This document shows positions 48,804 to 58,206 of a DNA stretch of 64,000 bases, in pieces; position 1 is the first letter of the stretch; every line of letters begins with the position of its first letter. Under the pieces are notes generated by a model. The model ran no database searches. It saw nothing but the letters and a program-made list of their open reading frames with translations, and had not been told where the DNA came from. This DNA comes from Saprospiraceae bacterium (lineage in GTDB: Bacteria; Bacteroidota; Bacteroidia; Chitinophagales; Saprospiraceae). Both the position numbers and the translations under genes were made by a program. The stretch lies in NCBI GenBank assembly GCA_016714765.1, contig JADKCF010000006.1:215281-279280 (forward strand). Reading direction: 5' to 3'.

Positions 48804-50459
48804 TCATAACCCTATGAGTTCCCTGGCATTGGCTTTTGCGGTCTCTGTCGGAGGATTGCCACTAAGCATCTTGGCGATTTCAATCACCCGGTCATCCATG
48901 GTCAATTCCCGCATGGCAGTCATCGTCCTCGAAGCAGTTTCAGATTTGTAAACCCAGTAATGGCTTTCTGCACGGGCAGCTATCTGGGGCGAGTGGGTTA
49001 TGCAGATAATCTGATGTTTTTCGGACATTCTCGACAGGATGGCCCCCATTTTCTGTGCAACGTCTCCAGATACGCCAGCATCTATCTCATCAAATATCAA
49101 AGTCGGCAAGGTCACTGCGCCTGCCACGAGCGATTTAACACAAAGTGTCAGTCTGGATATCTCTCCACCAGAAGCAGTATCTTTCAGAGGTAAAAATCCA
49201 CTACCCTTGTTGGGTGCAAACAATATACTTAAATCATCAAGTCCAGTCGAAGACAATTCTTTCAGGGTATCTATTTTCACTTTTATATAAGCGTGCTCCA
49301 TAGACAGACCCACCAGAAGGTCATGTACATTTTTTTCGAATGTTGGTATGATTTTTTTTCTTAAGTCGGATAAACTCAAGGCTTGTTTTCGCAGTTCAGT
49401 TTCCTGCTTTACACAAGATGCCTCCATTTTTTCTATTTCATCTGTCAGATCAGAATATCCGTTTAGCTTTTGCTCTATGGTTGACTGGATATCCAGTAAG
49501 GCTTGCATGGTAATGACACCATGTTTTTTTTGTAACCTGTTGATGAGATTCAATCTGGCATTGGCAAGGTATATGGCTTCCTCGTCATATTCTGTAGCCT
49601 CGGCCATACTTGATGCCTCTTTGGCTACATCTGCCAGCTCTTCGCGCACGGATATCAATCTGTCGTAAATTTCGTTGTAAGATTTATCCAGATGTTTGAT
49701 GCTGCTGATATGATTTACGAGACCCTGGATTTGTCCTATGATGGCATTTTCGTCTTCTTCAAGACCATGCACCAGTAGGGTTGTACATTTTTTGATATCT
49801 TCTGCAGAAGTCAATTTTTCCAACTGAGCCTCCAGGGACTCCTGTTCACCTTCCTTCAATTCTGCCTGATTAAACTCATTCATCTGAAAACTGAGAAACT
49901 CCATTTCCTGATGTGCATTCCGATTTTTCTCTTTTAATTCTTCGAGTTTCCTGAGTGCTTGCCTGTACAGTTTAATGCCTTTTGAGTATGTCTCCAAAAG
50001 ATTTTTATTGCCTGCCAGAGCATCTATCATTTGCAGCTGGAACGACGGTTTTTGTATGTCGAGCGTATCGAATTGCTGATGAATATCTATCAACCCTTCT
50101 GTAAGTTTGTCCAGTATATCTAGGGTGACAGGCGAGTCATTGACAAAAGCCCTGCTTTTACCATTGGATGCAATCTCTCTCCTGATGACCAGTTCGTCCA
50201 TGTAGTCCAAACCTTCTTCGACAAAAAAATCTTCCAGCCGATAAGCCTTTACATCAAAAGTGGCTTCTACAAAACATTTTCTCTCCTGATCATACAGCAC
50301 CCGGGTATCTGCTCTCTTACCCATGATAAGTCCAAGTGCCCCCAACAGGATAGATTTTCCAGCTCCAGTCTCACCCGTGATAATAGTAAGCCCTGCCGGA
50401 AATTCTATTTCCAGTTTATCGATGATGGCATAATTTTGTATTTCAATCTTTCTCAGCAT
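48804..50459 (-). CDS. recN: DNA repair protein RecN
   Basis: A 551-residue SMC-like ATPase acting in double-strand break repair. Walker A is GETGAGKS (residues 29-36), the signature is 'DTASGGEISRLTLCVKSL', and Walker B 'LPTLIFDEIDAGVSG'; a long coiled coil (about 160-370) lies between. Length equals the family norm. The ATG at 50459 is chosen: it opens at the conserved MLRKIEIQNYAIID, and the promoter at 50469-50500 sits so close that the mRNA would have almost no leader. Confidence 0.95.
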   Translation of the reverse strand: MLRKIEIQNYAIIDKLEIEFPAGLTIITGETGAGKSILLGALGLIMGKRADTRVLYDQERKCFVEATFDVKAYRLEDFFVEEGLDYMDELVIRREIASNGKSRAFVNDSPVTLDILDKLTEGLIDIHQQFDTLDIQKPSFQLQMIDALAGNKNLLETYSKGIKLYRQALRKLEELKEKNRNAHQEMEFLSFQMNEFNQAELKEGEQESLEAQLEKLTSAEDIKKCTTLLVHGLEEDENAIIGQIQGLVNHISSIKHLDKSYNEIYDRLISVREELADVAKEASSMAEATEYDEEAIYLANARLNLINRLQKKHGVITMQALLDIQSTIEQKLNGYSDLTDEIEKMEASCVKQETELRKQALSLSDLRKKIIPTFEKNVHDLLVGLSMEHAYIKVKIDTLKELSSTGLDDLSILFAPNKGSGFLPLKDTASGGEISRLTLCVKSLVAGAVTLPTLIFDEIDAGVSGDVAQKMGAILSRMSEKHQIICITHSPQIAARAESHYWVYKSETASRTMTAMRELTMDDRVIEIAKMLSGNPPTETAKANARELIGL

Positions 50460-50468
50460 AATATTGCA

Positions 50469-50500
50469 CAAATGTAAAAATAATAAAACTGAAAATCAAA
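50469..50500 (-). promoter_or_regulatory. Promoter of recN
   Basis: On the minus strand TTTG (50497-50500), 20 bp, then TACATTTG (50469-50476), a full match to the Bacteroidota consensus. The -7 box ends 10 bp before the start codon. Confidence 0.7.
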
Positions 50501-50765
50501 CTCCTTCGACAATCTATGCAAAAATGTCAATACCATTTACATCACTCTACTTTTACAAGCCTGAGGAATCTAGGATACAAAGTAAACAATGATTGATTTT
50601 TATGTCGGTTTCATTTCAAAAAAAAAATATTAAATTACTTACTTAATATTCTTTCTTTTGTTTAATTTCGCATATCAAATTAGTATTAACATTTAGAATA
50701 TAACTTTTTATCCCGTATTTAAAGATTTAAAATAATTTTATTAATCAACTTCAAATCAAAACATC

Positions 50766-51171
50766 ATGAATTTTCAAAATTTTAGTTACCGGACTTATTG
50801 GGGGAGTCTTCTCATTTTTCCTTGGATGGCTATTATGGGGTATTATTTTCAAAGATGCCATGCCTGATAATGTGCCCGGACTACAGAAGTCGGAATCAGA
50901 TATGGTCATGTGGGCAATGGTGCTTTCCTGTCTGTTTTTAGGGCTTTTACTCGCGTATATTTTTGTACAATGGAGTGGAATCTCAACCTGGCAGTCCGGA
51001 TTGACAGCTGGAGCAATCATAGGATTTCTGCTTACTTGTTCTGTAGATTTGGGATTATTTTCCATGACCAATATGCATACTGTGCGCACAATACTAATGG
51101 ATATTGGAATCAATACGTTTTATTATGCGGCGATTGGTGCTGTAATGGGCTGGTGGTTGGGAAGGAAATAA
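50766..51171 (+). CDS. Small DUF1761-like membrane protein (frameshifted near the start)
   Basis: About 134 codons with four hydrophobic helices ('LIGGVFSFFLGWLLWGIIF', later helices and a final 'AIGAVMGWWLGRK'). The ATG at 50766 is followed by a T run with one T too many (50771-50774); removing it gives MNFKILVTGLIGG in frame with the rest. Without correction only the ATG at 50860 could start, losing the first helix. The pattern resembles the DUF1761 protein at 35578, but the match is loose. Confidence 0.7.
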
Positions 51172-51207
51172 AAAAAACCTCCGTCATGACTTTTCTTTGG
51201 TTTGGCG

Positions 51208-51606
51208 TCAGTCACTGAAGTCAAGAAAATATACATCAGTTTTGTTTCTCGGTATAGAGGCGACATAAAAGCCGTTGGCTTGTGGTATTACCTCCTGCAA
51301 ATCAAAACTGACGCATGATTTGGGAAGCCCAGTAAATACAAGTGTAAAACCGAAGTCAAGGTGGCTCTTTACTTCAGTCCATGCCGGGAAGGCACTGATT
51401 TTCTCAAAGTGCACCAATTCGCTGATATGCGATGAATGCTGGTCAAAAAGGTAGGTCGTAGGCCAAATCCTGATAAAGATCGGGATTTCATTTGCCCTGC
51501 ACACGCCATGTATTATCACCTGACCCTCCTGCGAAGCATAGCTTTCCAACTCTTGCATTAAACCCGGAAGCATGACTGGACTGGGAGTGAAAATGATGTG
51601 TGCCAT
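51208..51606 (-). CDS. Hypothetical protein, 132 residues
   Basis: A soluble protein without signal peptide or obvious motif. It starts MAHIIFTPSPVMLPGLMQEL and includes 'ANEIPIFIRIWPTTYLFDQ', 'LDFGFTLVFTGLPKSC' and an acidic end. Clean start and stop, a composition like its neighbours and a position divergent from rplU support a real gene. No family is recognised. Confidence 0.6.
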   Translation of the reverse strand: MAHIIFTPSPVMLPGLMQELESYASQEGQVIIHGVCRANEIPIFIRIWPTTYLFDQHSSHISELVHFEKISAFPAWTEVKSHLDFGFTLVFTGLPKSCVSFDLQEVIPQANGFYVASIPRNKTDVYFLDFSD

Positions 51607-51691
51607 ATGCTGAAGTATTTAATATTTACAAAAATGGGACTATTTTGCAATATTTTTGAACTTTCGAATAAAAATTTCAATACAAAATGAG

Positions 51692-51719
51692 TTTGTGCTT
51701 AAAAAAAGCATTACTTTTG
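51692..51719 (+). promoter_or_regulatory. Promoter of the rplU-rpmA operon
   Basis: TTTG (51692-51695), 16 bp, then TACTTTTG (51712-51719), 32 bp before the rplU start. Both boxes fit the Bacteroidota consensus; the spacing is one base short of the usual range. Confidence 0.6.
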
Positions 51720-51751
51720 TGCTCATTTTTAAAACAAAAAATTAATTCACA

Positions 51752-52063
51752 ATGATTGCAATCGTAAACATAGCTGGTCAGCAATTTAAAGTGACAGAAG
51801 GTCAGGAACTTTTTGTCCACCAGTTAGAAGCCGCTGCAGGTTCATCCGTGTCTTTCGATCAGGTAATGATGGTCGATAACAACGGAGCCATAGCAGTAGG
51901 CACGCCGGTATTGAGCAATGCCAAAGTAAATGCCACTGTCATCGGCAACCAGAAAGGTGACAAAGTGATCATCTTCAAAAAGAAGAGACGTAAGGGATAT
52001 CAAAAGAAAAACGGTCACAGACAAAGTTTTACAAAAATTAAAATCGAATCGATCACTGCGTAA
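51752..52063 (+). CDS. rplU: 50S ribosomal protein L21
   Basis: A 103-residue protein: 'AIVNIAGQQFKVTEGQELFV', 'IFKKKRRKGYQKKNGHRQSF' (the Lys-rich rRNA-binding segment) and the end TKIKIESI are diagnostic. It has no C-terminal extension, unlike the L21 of some Bacteroidota. The L27 gene follows after 41 bp, the normal order. Confidence 0.97.
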   Translation: MIAIVNIAGQQFKVTEGQELFVHQLEAAAGSSVSFDQVMMVDNNGAIAVGTPVLSNAKVNATVIGNQKGDKVIIFKKKRRKGYQKKNGHRQSFTKIKIESITA

Positions 52064-52104
52064 TTTTATGCAGGTATTATCTAACCTAAAAAAAGAATAG
52101 AAAA

Positions 52105-52723
52105 ATGGCTCATAAAAAAGGTGTCGGTAGTTCGGACAACGGACGTGATAGTCACAGTAAGAGATTGGGAGTAAAACTCTTTGGAGGTCAAGTCGCCAAA
52201 AGCAGGTAACATCCTCATAAGACAAAGAGGAACTAAATTCCATGCAGGAGAAAACGTTTATCTGGGTAAAGATTTTACAATACATGCTCAGATAGCAGGT
52301 ACAGTATCCTTCAAAAAAGGAAAAGATAACAGAACATGGGTGAGTATTATCCCTGCTTTAAATGAAGTGAAAGAGACCGTAGCGCCTGTAGCAAAAGCTA
52401 AACCTGCTGCCGCCACTGTAGCTCCGTCTGCCCCTAAAGCTGCTGCAAAGCCTGACAACCTGACTAAGGTAGAAGGTATCGGACCAAAAATTGCTGAACT
52501 CCTGCATGCAGAGGGTATCATCACTTTTGCGGACCTTGCTGCCACAAGCACAGATAAACTCCAGTCTATCCTGACAAGTGCAGGACCTAGATTTACAGCG
52601 CACAACCCTGGTACATGGCCAGCACAGGCTGACCTGGCTGCTAAAGGCGAGTGGGATAAGCTGAAGGAGTGGCAAGATCAGTTAGATGGTGGAAAAGTAA
52701 CATCTTCTTCCGAAGAAGAATAA
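52105..52723 (+). CDS. rpmA: 50S ribosomal protein L27 with C-terminal helix-hairpin-helix domain (frameshifted)
   Basis: L27 begins with the typical MAHKKGVGSSDNGRDSHSKR. The frame breaks at 52197-52200, where AAAA should be AAA: corrected, it reads GGQVAKAGNILIRQRGTKFH. The essential L27 core ends near residue 88. An Ala/Pro/Lys linker follows, then about 80 residues with a helix-hairpin-helix motif (NLTKVEGIGPKIAELLHAEG) and 'HNPGTWPAQADLAAKGEWDK'. Bacteroidota are known to carry similar domains at the end of other ribosomal proteins such as L21; on L27 it is unusual to me. The gene must be functional, so the break is surely an error. Confidence 0.93.
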
Positions 52724-52808
52724 GGATATACACAGAGAAGTCAATGGATAAGAACTTGCCTTAATCTATTTCGGGTAAGCCTGTTTCAAATAATTAAATT
52801 GGCAAACT

Positions 52809-52844
52809 AAAAAGGGGATAAATCATTGATTTATTCCCTTTTTT
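52809..52844 (+). terminator. Terminator of the rplU-rpmA operon
   Basis: GGGGATAAAT pairs with ATTTATTCCC (one G-T pair) around CATTG, followed by a run of T. Confidence 0.88.
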
Positions 52845-52879
52845 GATGAAAGCTACAAACGTATTATAATTAATAATAG

Positions 52880-53257
52880 CTGACCAATGGAAGCTATGTT
52901 TTTTATAACTACAAAAGTATTAAGAGAAATGACCATTTCATATGGGATAAGGCAAGGATAAGTATTGACAAAAACGGTACATCAATAGAATTAAAAAACA
53001 AAAATCTGGACTTTTATCCTGTATGTACATGTTCAAAAAAAATGAATATTCCTTATCCATGTTATGATGCCAATCCCCTAATCAGTAAGTTACGAAATGA
53101 TGAAGATTCGCTTTTTGAGATAGAATTCAGAGATGTAAATACAAAGGAGCTCTTATGTAAAAGTAAATGCAATGGCTGGACAGTTTTGGAAGGATGCAAT
53201 ATGGAGCAAAGTGGAAATCAGGTTAAAATAGAAATTTATAAAAATGGAATTCACTGA
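52880..53257 (+). pseudogene. Gene fragment lacking a start, hypothetical
   Basis: The frame is open from a stop at 52877-52879 to 53257 and reads as a coherent protein: 'LTNGSYVFYNYKSIKRNDHF', 'ISIDKNGTSIELKNKNLDFY', then a Cys-rich part ('PVCTCSKK', 'CKSKCNGW'). There is no ATG before 53042, so either the start has been lost or an indel hides it. A terminator lies just upstream and no promoter is seen, which favours a remnant. No family is recognised. Confidence 0.45.
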
Positions 53258-53357
53258 AAGAACTGCAAATATCTGCCGATAAAATAAAGGCATGGCTGGC
53301 GAGTAACAAATAAAAAACCTTGCCCTCCTCATTAAAAAGAAATAAAACACATCTTTT

Positions 53358-54188
53358 TTACTTTATTAACTTGGAGTGAATTGCCTGCACTACTGCTTTG
53401 TTGGTGGGGGCATTGTGGCTGATCATAGCAATCACTTCCATTTTTTCAGGCTTCCATAAGCCACCTGCACCTTCAGGTAAAGTATAATTGTAATTCCTTT
53501 TGATGATCACATTTTGTTTCAGATCGGTGCCCAGTCCATCACCATCTATCCTGGTCAACATATCTCTCAATACATGCTGGTGGGAATAATCTTCTATGAT
53601 GACTGAACCGCTGGATTGTGCATCTACGATGTCAGACTCTGTCAGATAAATGGTAATATTGTAATTGCCATTGAGGTCTACCAATGGTATAGCTGCCAGC
53701 TCCAAATCCAGCCTTCTGCTTTGTGCGTTATATTTTACATCCATCAGGATATTCATCTGGTGAGGTTTCTGCAACTCACTTTCTACTGCCGCCTGCCATA
53801 GGTCTGGAAGATCTGTCATGAGCAGATTATCCTCATTGGGCACCCTATTGATAGAAGCTGCAGGTTTTCCGAACCATGGCTGAAACCAGTTTTCCAGGTC
53901 TTTGGCTTTTTGGTTCCTAAAATCGTATTTGCTTTTTTTAGTAGGTTCTGATAAAAACTCTCCATGGATGCCCACGACTGCTACTTTTCCATCAAATTTA
54001 TTAAGGATATTCTCTATAGCTGCACTACCTTTCGGACAATTGGAACAGCTGGCACCTGTAAGTTCTTCCAGGAGCACCACACGCGAAGATTCAGGGATGA
54101 CAGGGTCAGAAATTTCTATGGGTATTTCCTTGCAGGATAGGATGGTGAGCACTGTCAGATAAAGTAGTATTGCTGGAAAATGTCTCAT
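53358..54188 (-). CDS. Omp28-related lipoprotein with thioredoxin-like fold
   Basis: A 276-residue protein with a lipoprotein signal (MRHFPAILLYLTVLTILSC). The mature start 'RVVLLEELTGASCSNCPKG' has the CxxC of the Omp28-type thioredoxin-like family, followed by 'GKVAVVGIHGEFLSEP'. The C-terminal half is beta-rich and gives the Omp28 'HQHVLRDMLTRIDGDGLG' pattern. Probably an outer-membrane protein with a redox-active site. It lies 37 bp downstream of the DUF6029 gene, and the two families are often neighbours in Bacteroidota. Confidence 0.85.
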   Translation of the reverse strand: MRHFPAILLYLTVLTILSCKEIPIEISDPVIPESSRVVLLEELTGASCSNCPKGSAAIENILNKFDGKVAVVGIHGEFLSEPTKKSKYDFRNQKAKDLENWFQPWFGKPAASINRVPNEDNLLMTDLPDLWQAAVESELQKPHQMNILMDVKYNAQSRRLDLELAAIPLVDLNGNYNITIYLTESDIVDAQSSGSVIIEDYSHQHVLRDMLTRIDGDGLGTDLKQNVIIKRNYNYTLPEGAGGLWKPEKMEVIAMISHNAPTNKAVVQAIHSKLIK

Positions 54189-54225
54189 TGTATTTTGTTT
54201 TATTTGCGCCTGATAATTTGAAATG

Positions 54226-55863
54226 CTAAAATGTAGTGTTCATAGTAAATCTGAATCCGCTGAATGCCGGCTCCAGTCTGCAAATACCTCCACTACATAC
54301 AATACCCTCTACTTGCTTGACATATCGCAAGCTGTACCGCTGAGCATCATTAAAAAATACAACTCCCAATGTAGGGTATAATGTCTTCTCGATGACACCT
54401 TTTGAGTTTGCTTTTTTAGGCTTCACATTGTACATACCCGAAATCTCAAAACTCCATTTGGGAGCCATACTAAACTCTGCCAGGCCATACATCCAACTAC
54501 CGAAATCCTGTTTTGTTTCCATGTACTGAAACTCTGTACGAAGTGCTTTATATGGGGTAAATCTGTAAAGGAAGTCGAGGTATGGCGTGATTGTTTTGAC
54601 CAAAGGTACTTCAGACTTCATCTCATAGACCTCCTGATTGTAGGTGAGAAACTGAATACCTGTGGTAAGCTGCCACTTTCTCTTATATTTATATATGACC
54701 TCTGTAAACAACTCCTGAAAAAGCCTGTCACCATCCAGAGTGGTTATATCCGAATAATTGACATTGGCACTTATGTTCTTATTGAATTTATACCTCACAT
54801 CCAAACCGTATGCTAACTCCGAAATATCCTGAGCAGCGGGGCTGTATCGGGCGGTCAGGCGATAGGTATTTTGACGGTTGAGCGGGGTGAGATAATTGAT
54901 CAAACCACGCAGCAATCTCTGATTTGGGTCTATGCGAAAACTAAAGTTTTCGGTCCGTTTTGCCTCGGCGGTGACGCCTAGTTTGCCTTTTGCATACGAA
55001 AGACTACCATATAATACGGACCCTGCTTTTTGCTCCAGCTTACCCAGACTAGCGCCTACGATTTCTGTTTTTATGGCAAAAGGATTATAAAAAATATCTT
55101 TGGATTTTAATGCTACTTCTGTGTAGAGGTTGATGCCTGCAAAACTGAGCGTGTTGTATACAGATGTAGAGTAGGTATTGTGGTTGGGCGAAAATCTGTC
55201 AGCATTCTGGTACGTCCTTAAAGCATCCGCGACACCAGCCATATTTTCATCTGATATAGTGCGGTTTACAAATCCCAGACCAGGTGCCAGCGTTACAGGC
55301 TTCTCTTCAGAGCCAAGATTGACAAAACCTTCCAGCCTTGCCCCTTTCAGATTGCCGGTATAGACCTCAAAAGCATTTTTTTGTTTCCCTACGAATGCCA
55401 TTACATTCCAGTTGTCACTTAGATTGTACTTAACTTTAGCTCCATATATGGCATTATCTATAAAGAGGGACCTTGTCTCAAAAGCTCTGAAGATGATGCC
55501 TGAACCAATCTGATCGTAAAGGTATCCGGCACTGATTTCGAGGTTTTTAATGTCTTTTTTTATATACCATCTTCCGATACCGGTTCCCGAAAAAGAGCCA
55601 GTCGGATTGCGCAGATTAGAATTATTAAACATGTCAAATCGAGCCCCTATTGTGAATCCCTGTATGGAATAATTGAGATTAAACCATGCTTCGCCTCCGA
55701 AAATCTGCCGGTTGTACTGTGGCGTATTGATGGCATTGATGGATGAGTCCCTGATGAACACATTAGCATTTGTTTCAAAAGCCCCCGAAAAGGTCCCTTT
55801 GTCCTGTGCCGAGATGGATATACTACTCAAAACCAAAATAAATAAAAAAAATCTGGTAATCAT
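54226..55863 (-). CDS. DUF6029 family outer-membrane protein
   Basis: A 545-residue protein with a signal peptide (MITRFFLFILVLSSISISAQ) and a long series of beta strands ending in Phe, as in outer-membrane barrels. The opening 'GTFSGAFETNANVFIRDS', the plug-like 'GTGIGRWYIKKDIKNLEISA' and 'IFRAFETRSLFIDNAIYGAK' agree with DUF6029 proteins. Function unknown; its gene is coupled with the Omp28-like gene downstream. Confidence 0.8.
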   Translation of the reverse strand: MITRFFLFILVLSSISISAQDKGTFSGAFETNANVFIRDSSINAINTPQYNRQIFGGEAWFNLNYSIQGFTIGARFDMFNNSNLRNPTGSFSGTGIGRWYIKKDIKNLEISAGYLYDQIGSGIIFRAFETRSLFIDNAIYGAKVKYNLSDNWNVMAFVGKQKNAFEVYTGNLKGARLEGFVNLGSEEKPVTLAPGLGFVNRTISDENMAGVADALRTYQNADRFSPNHNTYSTSVYNTLSFAGINLYTEVALKSKDIFYNPFAIKTEIVGASLGKLEQKAGSVLYGSLSYAKGKLGVTAEAKRTENFSFRIDPNQRLLRGLINYLTPLNRQNTYRLTARYSPAAQDISELAYGLDVRYKFNKNISANVNYSDITTLDGDRLFQELFTEVIYKYKRKWQLTTGIQFLTYNQEVYEMKSEVPLVKTITPYLDFLYRFTPYKALRTEFQYMETKQDFGSWMYGLAEFSMAPKWSFEISGMYNVKPKKANSKGVIEKTLYPTLGVVFFNDAQRYSLRYVKQVEGIVCSGGICRLEPAFSGFRFTMNTTF

Positions 55864-55999
55864 ACAACAAAGACTTAATTAATCCATATTAAAATCCACC
55901 ACAAGATAAAAACTAATTCTCATATACTACCAATTTCTCATCAAAGTGTCGGTCAAATATCAATAAGAAAAGAAAATTCTGAGATCCGGGGGCAATACC

Positions 56000-57433
56000 T
56001 CAAAAATTGAAACCACTTTTGAAATAAAATCCCCTCTGGTTAAATCTGGTGATGCTATATTCACAAGACAGTGTCAGATTATTAAAAAGTATGATGTCCA
56101 CTGCCGGCCCATACCCAAACTGTATATTATTGGAATATGGGTTAAGGTATCCAAAAACCGGATCGCTGGCATAACCTATGTCAAAATTGGACCTGACAAA
56201 CAATTTCAAATTCATGACCCTGAATTGCCTCGGCATATATTTTGTGAGCTTGATGTCTTTGTCTGACAACCTGCATTTGAGTGCATTATTCAGTATAAAA
56301 AAGTTGCGCCCATCCAGTACATACAATTGGTATCCGGTGATAACATCATCTCTGTAACCTATGCCCGCATTCAGAAAATACGGTAGAGGATTATCTTGCA
56401 GATTGAGTTTTACCTTCACCTTATTACTCAGGATAAGCCAGTTTTTTAGTGGTGTATGTTTTTCTGCTTTGAGTGATATCCATGTGTTATCTACCTGCTG
56501 ATACAGACCAAGGCCCTCTTTACGGATAGCCAGTTCCATCCTGTGGCCTCCTACTGGATATAGTGGATACAATGTATTGTCAAATCTTATGGTATAATCT
56601 ATCAAAAAGTACCTCAGTCTGTTGGCTGACATGCCGAAGTATTCCTTATTGAGCGAGCCGGAGATCATACTGTCTGTTTTGGCAGAAATAAACTCCAGCC
56701 TCAAAGTCTGAAAGGTGAGTGGATTTGTCCTGTGGTGAAGGCTTATACTGGCCTTGTATTGAAAAAACACTTTTTTATCATCCTGACTCCTGTAAAATCT
56801 GGGTTTATTATTTTCTGATATATAAGCTATTTCCCTGTTTTCGGAGTAAACTACATTGGTAGAAAGCCCCCATTTGTCCTTTAAATAAGGAAAATCATAC
56901 GCTAGTTCATATTTTTTGGTGTACCCAAACTGTGCTTTAACTTTCAGTTTGTCCTTGCTTCCCGAAAAATTGATGTGTGTCAGGGCTAAACCATAATTGA
57001 CCCGATCGAACGAATAATTTTGTTCTTTTCGCCAGACATTAAAGTTTCTATCTGCCAGCTCAAAAATAATATAAGGATAAATAAACCAGTTTTCCTGAAG
57101 CTGGATCTCTACGTTACATATATTGAGGTCCGTATTCCAGTTTTTAATGTTGATATTGACAAGCGTAAACAGGCCTACACTCTGCAGTCTTTTTTCATTG
57201 GATCCGAGTCTCTTTGCCAGTTGGTCCAGGCTGATGGTATCTCCGGAGTGTAAATCGATTTCCTTGAAGACTACATTATGGCTGGTTTTTAGCAGCCCTT
57301 TGATCTGCACACTGTCTATCACTACATAACTTGCCTGACTACTGCTATCAGTACAGATAAAAAAGAAATAAAAAATAAACAGGAGAGACCTTAGGAGCAC
57401 CGAAGCCGATATATCATTGCAAATGGCTGGCAA
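56000..57433 (-). CDS. BamA/TamA-like outer-membrane protein with one POTRA-like domain
   Basis: A 477-residue protein: signal segment (about 12-33), a POTRA-like region (about 35-120; 'VVIDSVQIKGLLKTSHNVVF', 'LGSNEKRLQSVGLFTLVNIN') and a C-terminal barrel that contains 'YPLYPVGGHRMELAIRKEG' and ends 'GFYFKSGFNF'. The architecture is that of small Omp85-superfamily proteins. It lacks the several POTRA domains of BamA and is more likely an accessory insertase or surface protein. It begins 6 bp after the CBS-domain gene. Confidence 0.8.
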   Translation of the reverse strand: MPAICNDISASVLLRSLLFIFYFFFICTDSSSQASYVVIDSVQIKGLLKTSHNVVFKEIDLHSGDTISLDQLAKRLGSNEKRLQSVGLFTLVNINIKNWNTDLNICNVEIQLQENWFIYPYIIFELADRNFNVWRKEQNYSFDRVNYGLALTHINFSGSKDKLKVKAQFGYTKKYELAYDFPYLKDKWGLSTNVVYSENREIAYISENNKPRFYRSQDDKKVFFQYKASISLHHRTNPLTFQTLRLEFISAKTDSMISGSLNKEYFGMSANRLRYFLIDYTIRFDNTLYPLYPVGGHRMELAIRKEGLGLYQQVDNTWISLKAEKHTPLKNWLILSNKVKVKLNLQDNPLPYFLNAGIGYRDDVITGYQLYVLDGRNFFILNNALKCRLSDKDIKLTKYMPRQFRVMNLKLFVRSNFDIGYASDPVFGYLNPYSNNIQFGYGPAVDIILFNNLTLSCEYSITRFNQRGFYFKSGFNF

Positions 57434-57439
57434 AGCTTA

Positions 57440-58099
57440 TCAGATATTGAGGTAAGACATGAGTGAATCAAATCGCTCACGCATACCATCATGATGACCT
57501 ACCTCCGAAAATGTAGCTGAAATGTCATAACCAAACCGCTCCAGGCTTGATTTAAAAGCATTGATATCCTGGCGGTTGAGTTTGAGAGTGATGAAAATCC
57601 TGCTCGTTTCAGGTATGGTATTGACAAAACTACTCAGGATGCTGACATCCTCCGACTCTGCAATTCTAGCTATTTCTGCGAGTGAATAATTGCCCTGAGA
57701 AGTCTCTATTACCAGGATGCTGCCAGGCTCTGCAAATGAGAAGTGCATTGCAAAATACTGCAGTAAGTCCTCCATAGTGATCACGCCGAGATAGTTTTCG
57801 TGCTCATCTATGACTGGAATCATAGTCAGCTGGAAACGCCCCATCTTGGTCATCACTTCGAATAGGTGTTCATTTTCGAAGCAATAAGGACGCAGAAAAG
57901 AAAGTCTGTAGGTACCGACGGCTTCACGTGTATCGTGGATCAGTATGTCTTCTTCTGATACAACACCCAGCAATTGCTCATGATTGACAATAGGCAGATG
58001 CCTCACATGATATACTTGCATCATGTTGAGCGCTTCTTCTCCAGTATCTGAGGTCTGGATCGGAAAGATGGTCTGCGATATGAGTTCTTTAGCTACCAA
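57440..58099 (-). CDS. CBS-domain pair protein with C-terminal ACT-like region
   Basis: A 219-residue soluble protein. Two CBS motifs (about 1-120; 'YHVRHLPIVNHEQLLGVVSE' and 'MIPVIDEHENYLGVITMEDL') are followed by an ACT-like half ('SILVIETSQGNYSLAEIARI', 'RIFITLKLNRQDINAFKSSL'). Such proteins sense adenine nucleotides or amino acids. It sits in a four-gene run between the TM2 protein and the BamA-like protein, which suggests a role in envelope control. Confidence 0.88.
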   Translation of the reverse strand: MVAKELISQTIFPIQTSDTGEEALNMMQVYHVRHLPIVNHEQLLGVVSEEDILIHDTREAVGTYRLSFLRPYCFENEHLFEVMTKMGRFQLTMIPVIDEHENYLGVITMEDLLQYFAMHFSFAEPGSILVIETSQGNYSLAEIARIAESEDVSILSSFVNTIPETSRIFITLKLNRQDINAFKSSLERFGYDISATFSEVGHHDGMRERFDSLMSYLNI

Positions 58100-58206
58100 T
58101 AATAATGTATTAATGTCTGCTTACATTGAAGACTGTAATAATCATCAAATGTAACAAGAAGTCCCGACTTATTGTCTTAAATCTTTAAAAAAAGAACATT
58201 TGAAGC

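Noticed and set aside
52197..52200. Programmed frameshift in rpmA
   Set aside because: There is no pairing structure or conserved slippery heptamer, L27 is not known to use recoding, and similar indels are spread over unrelated genes.
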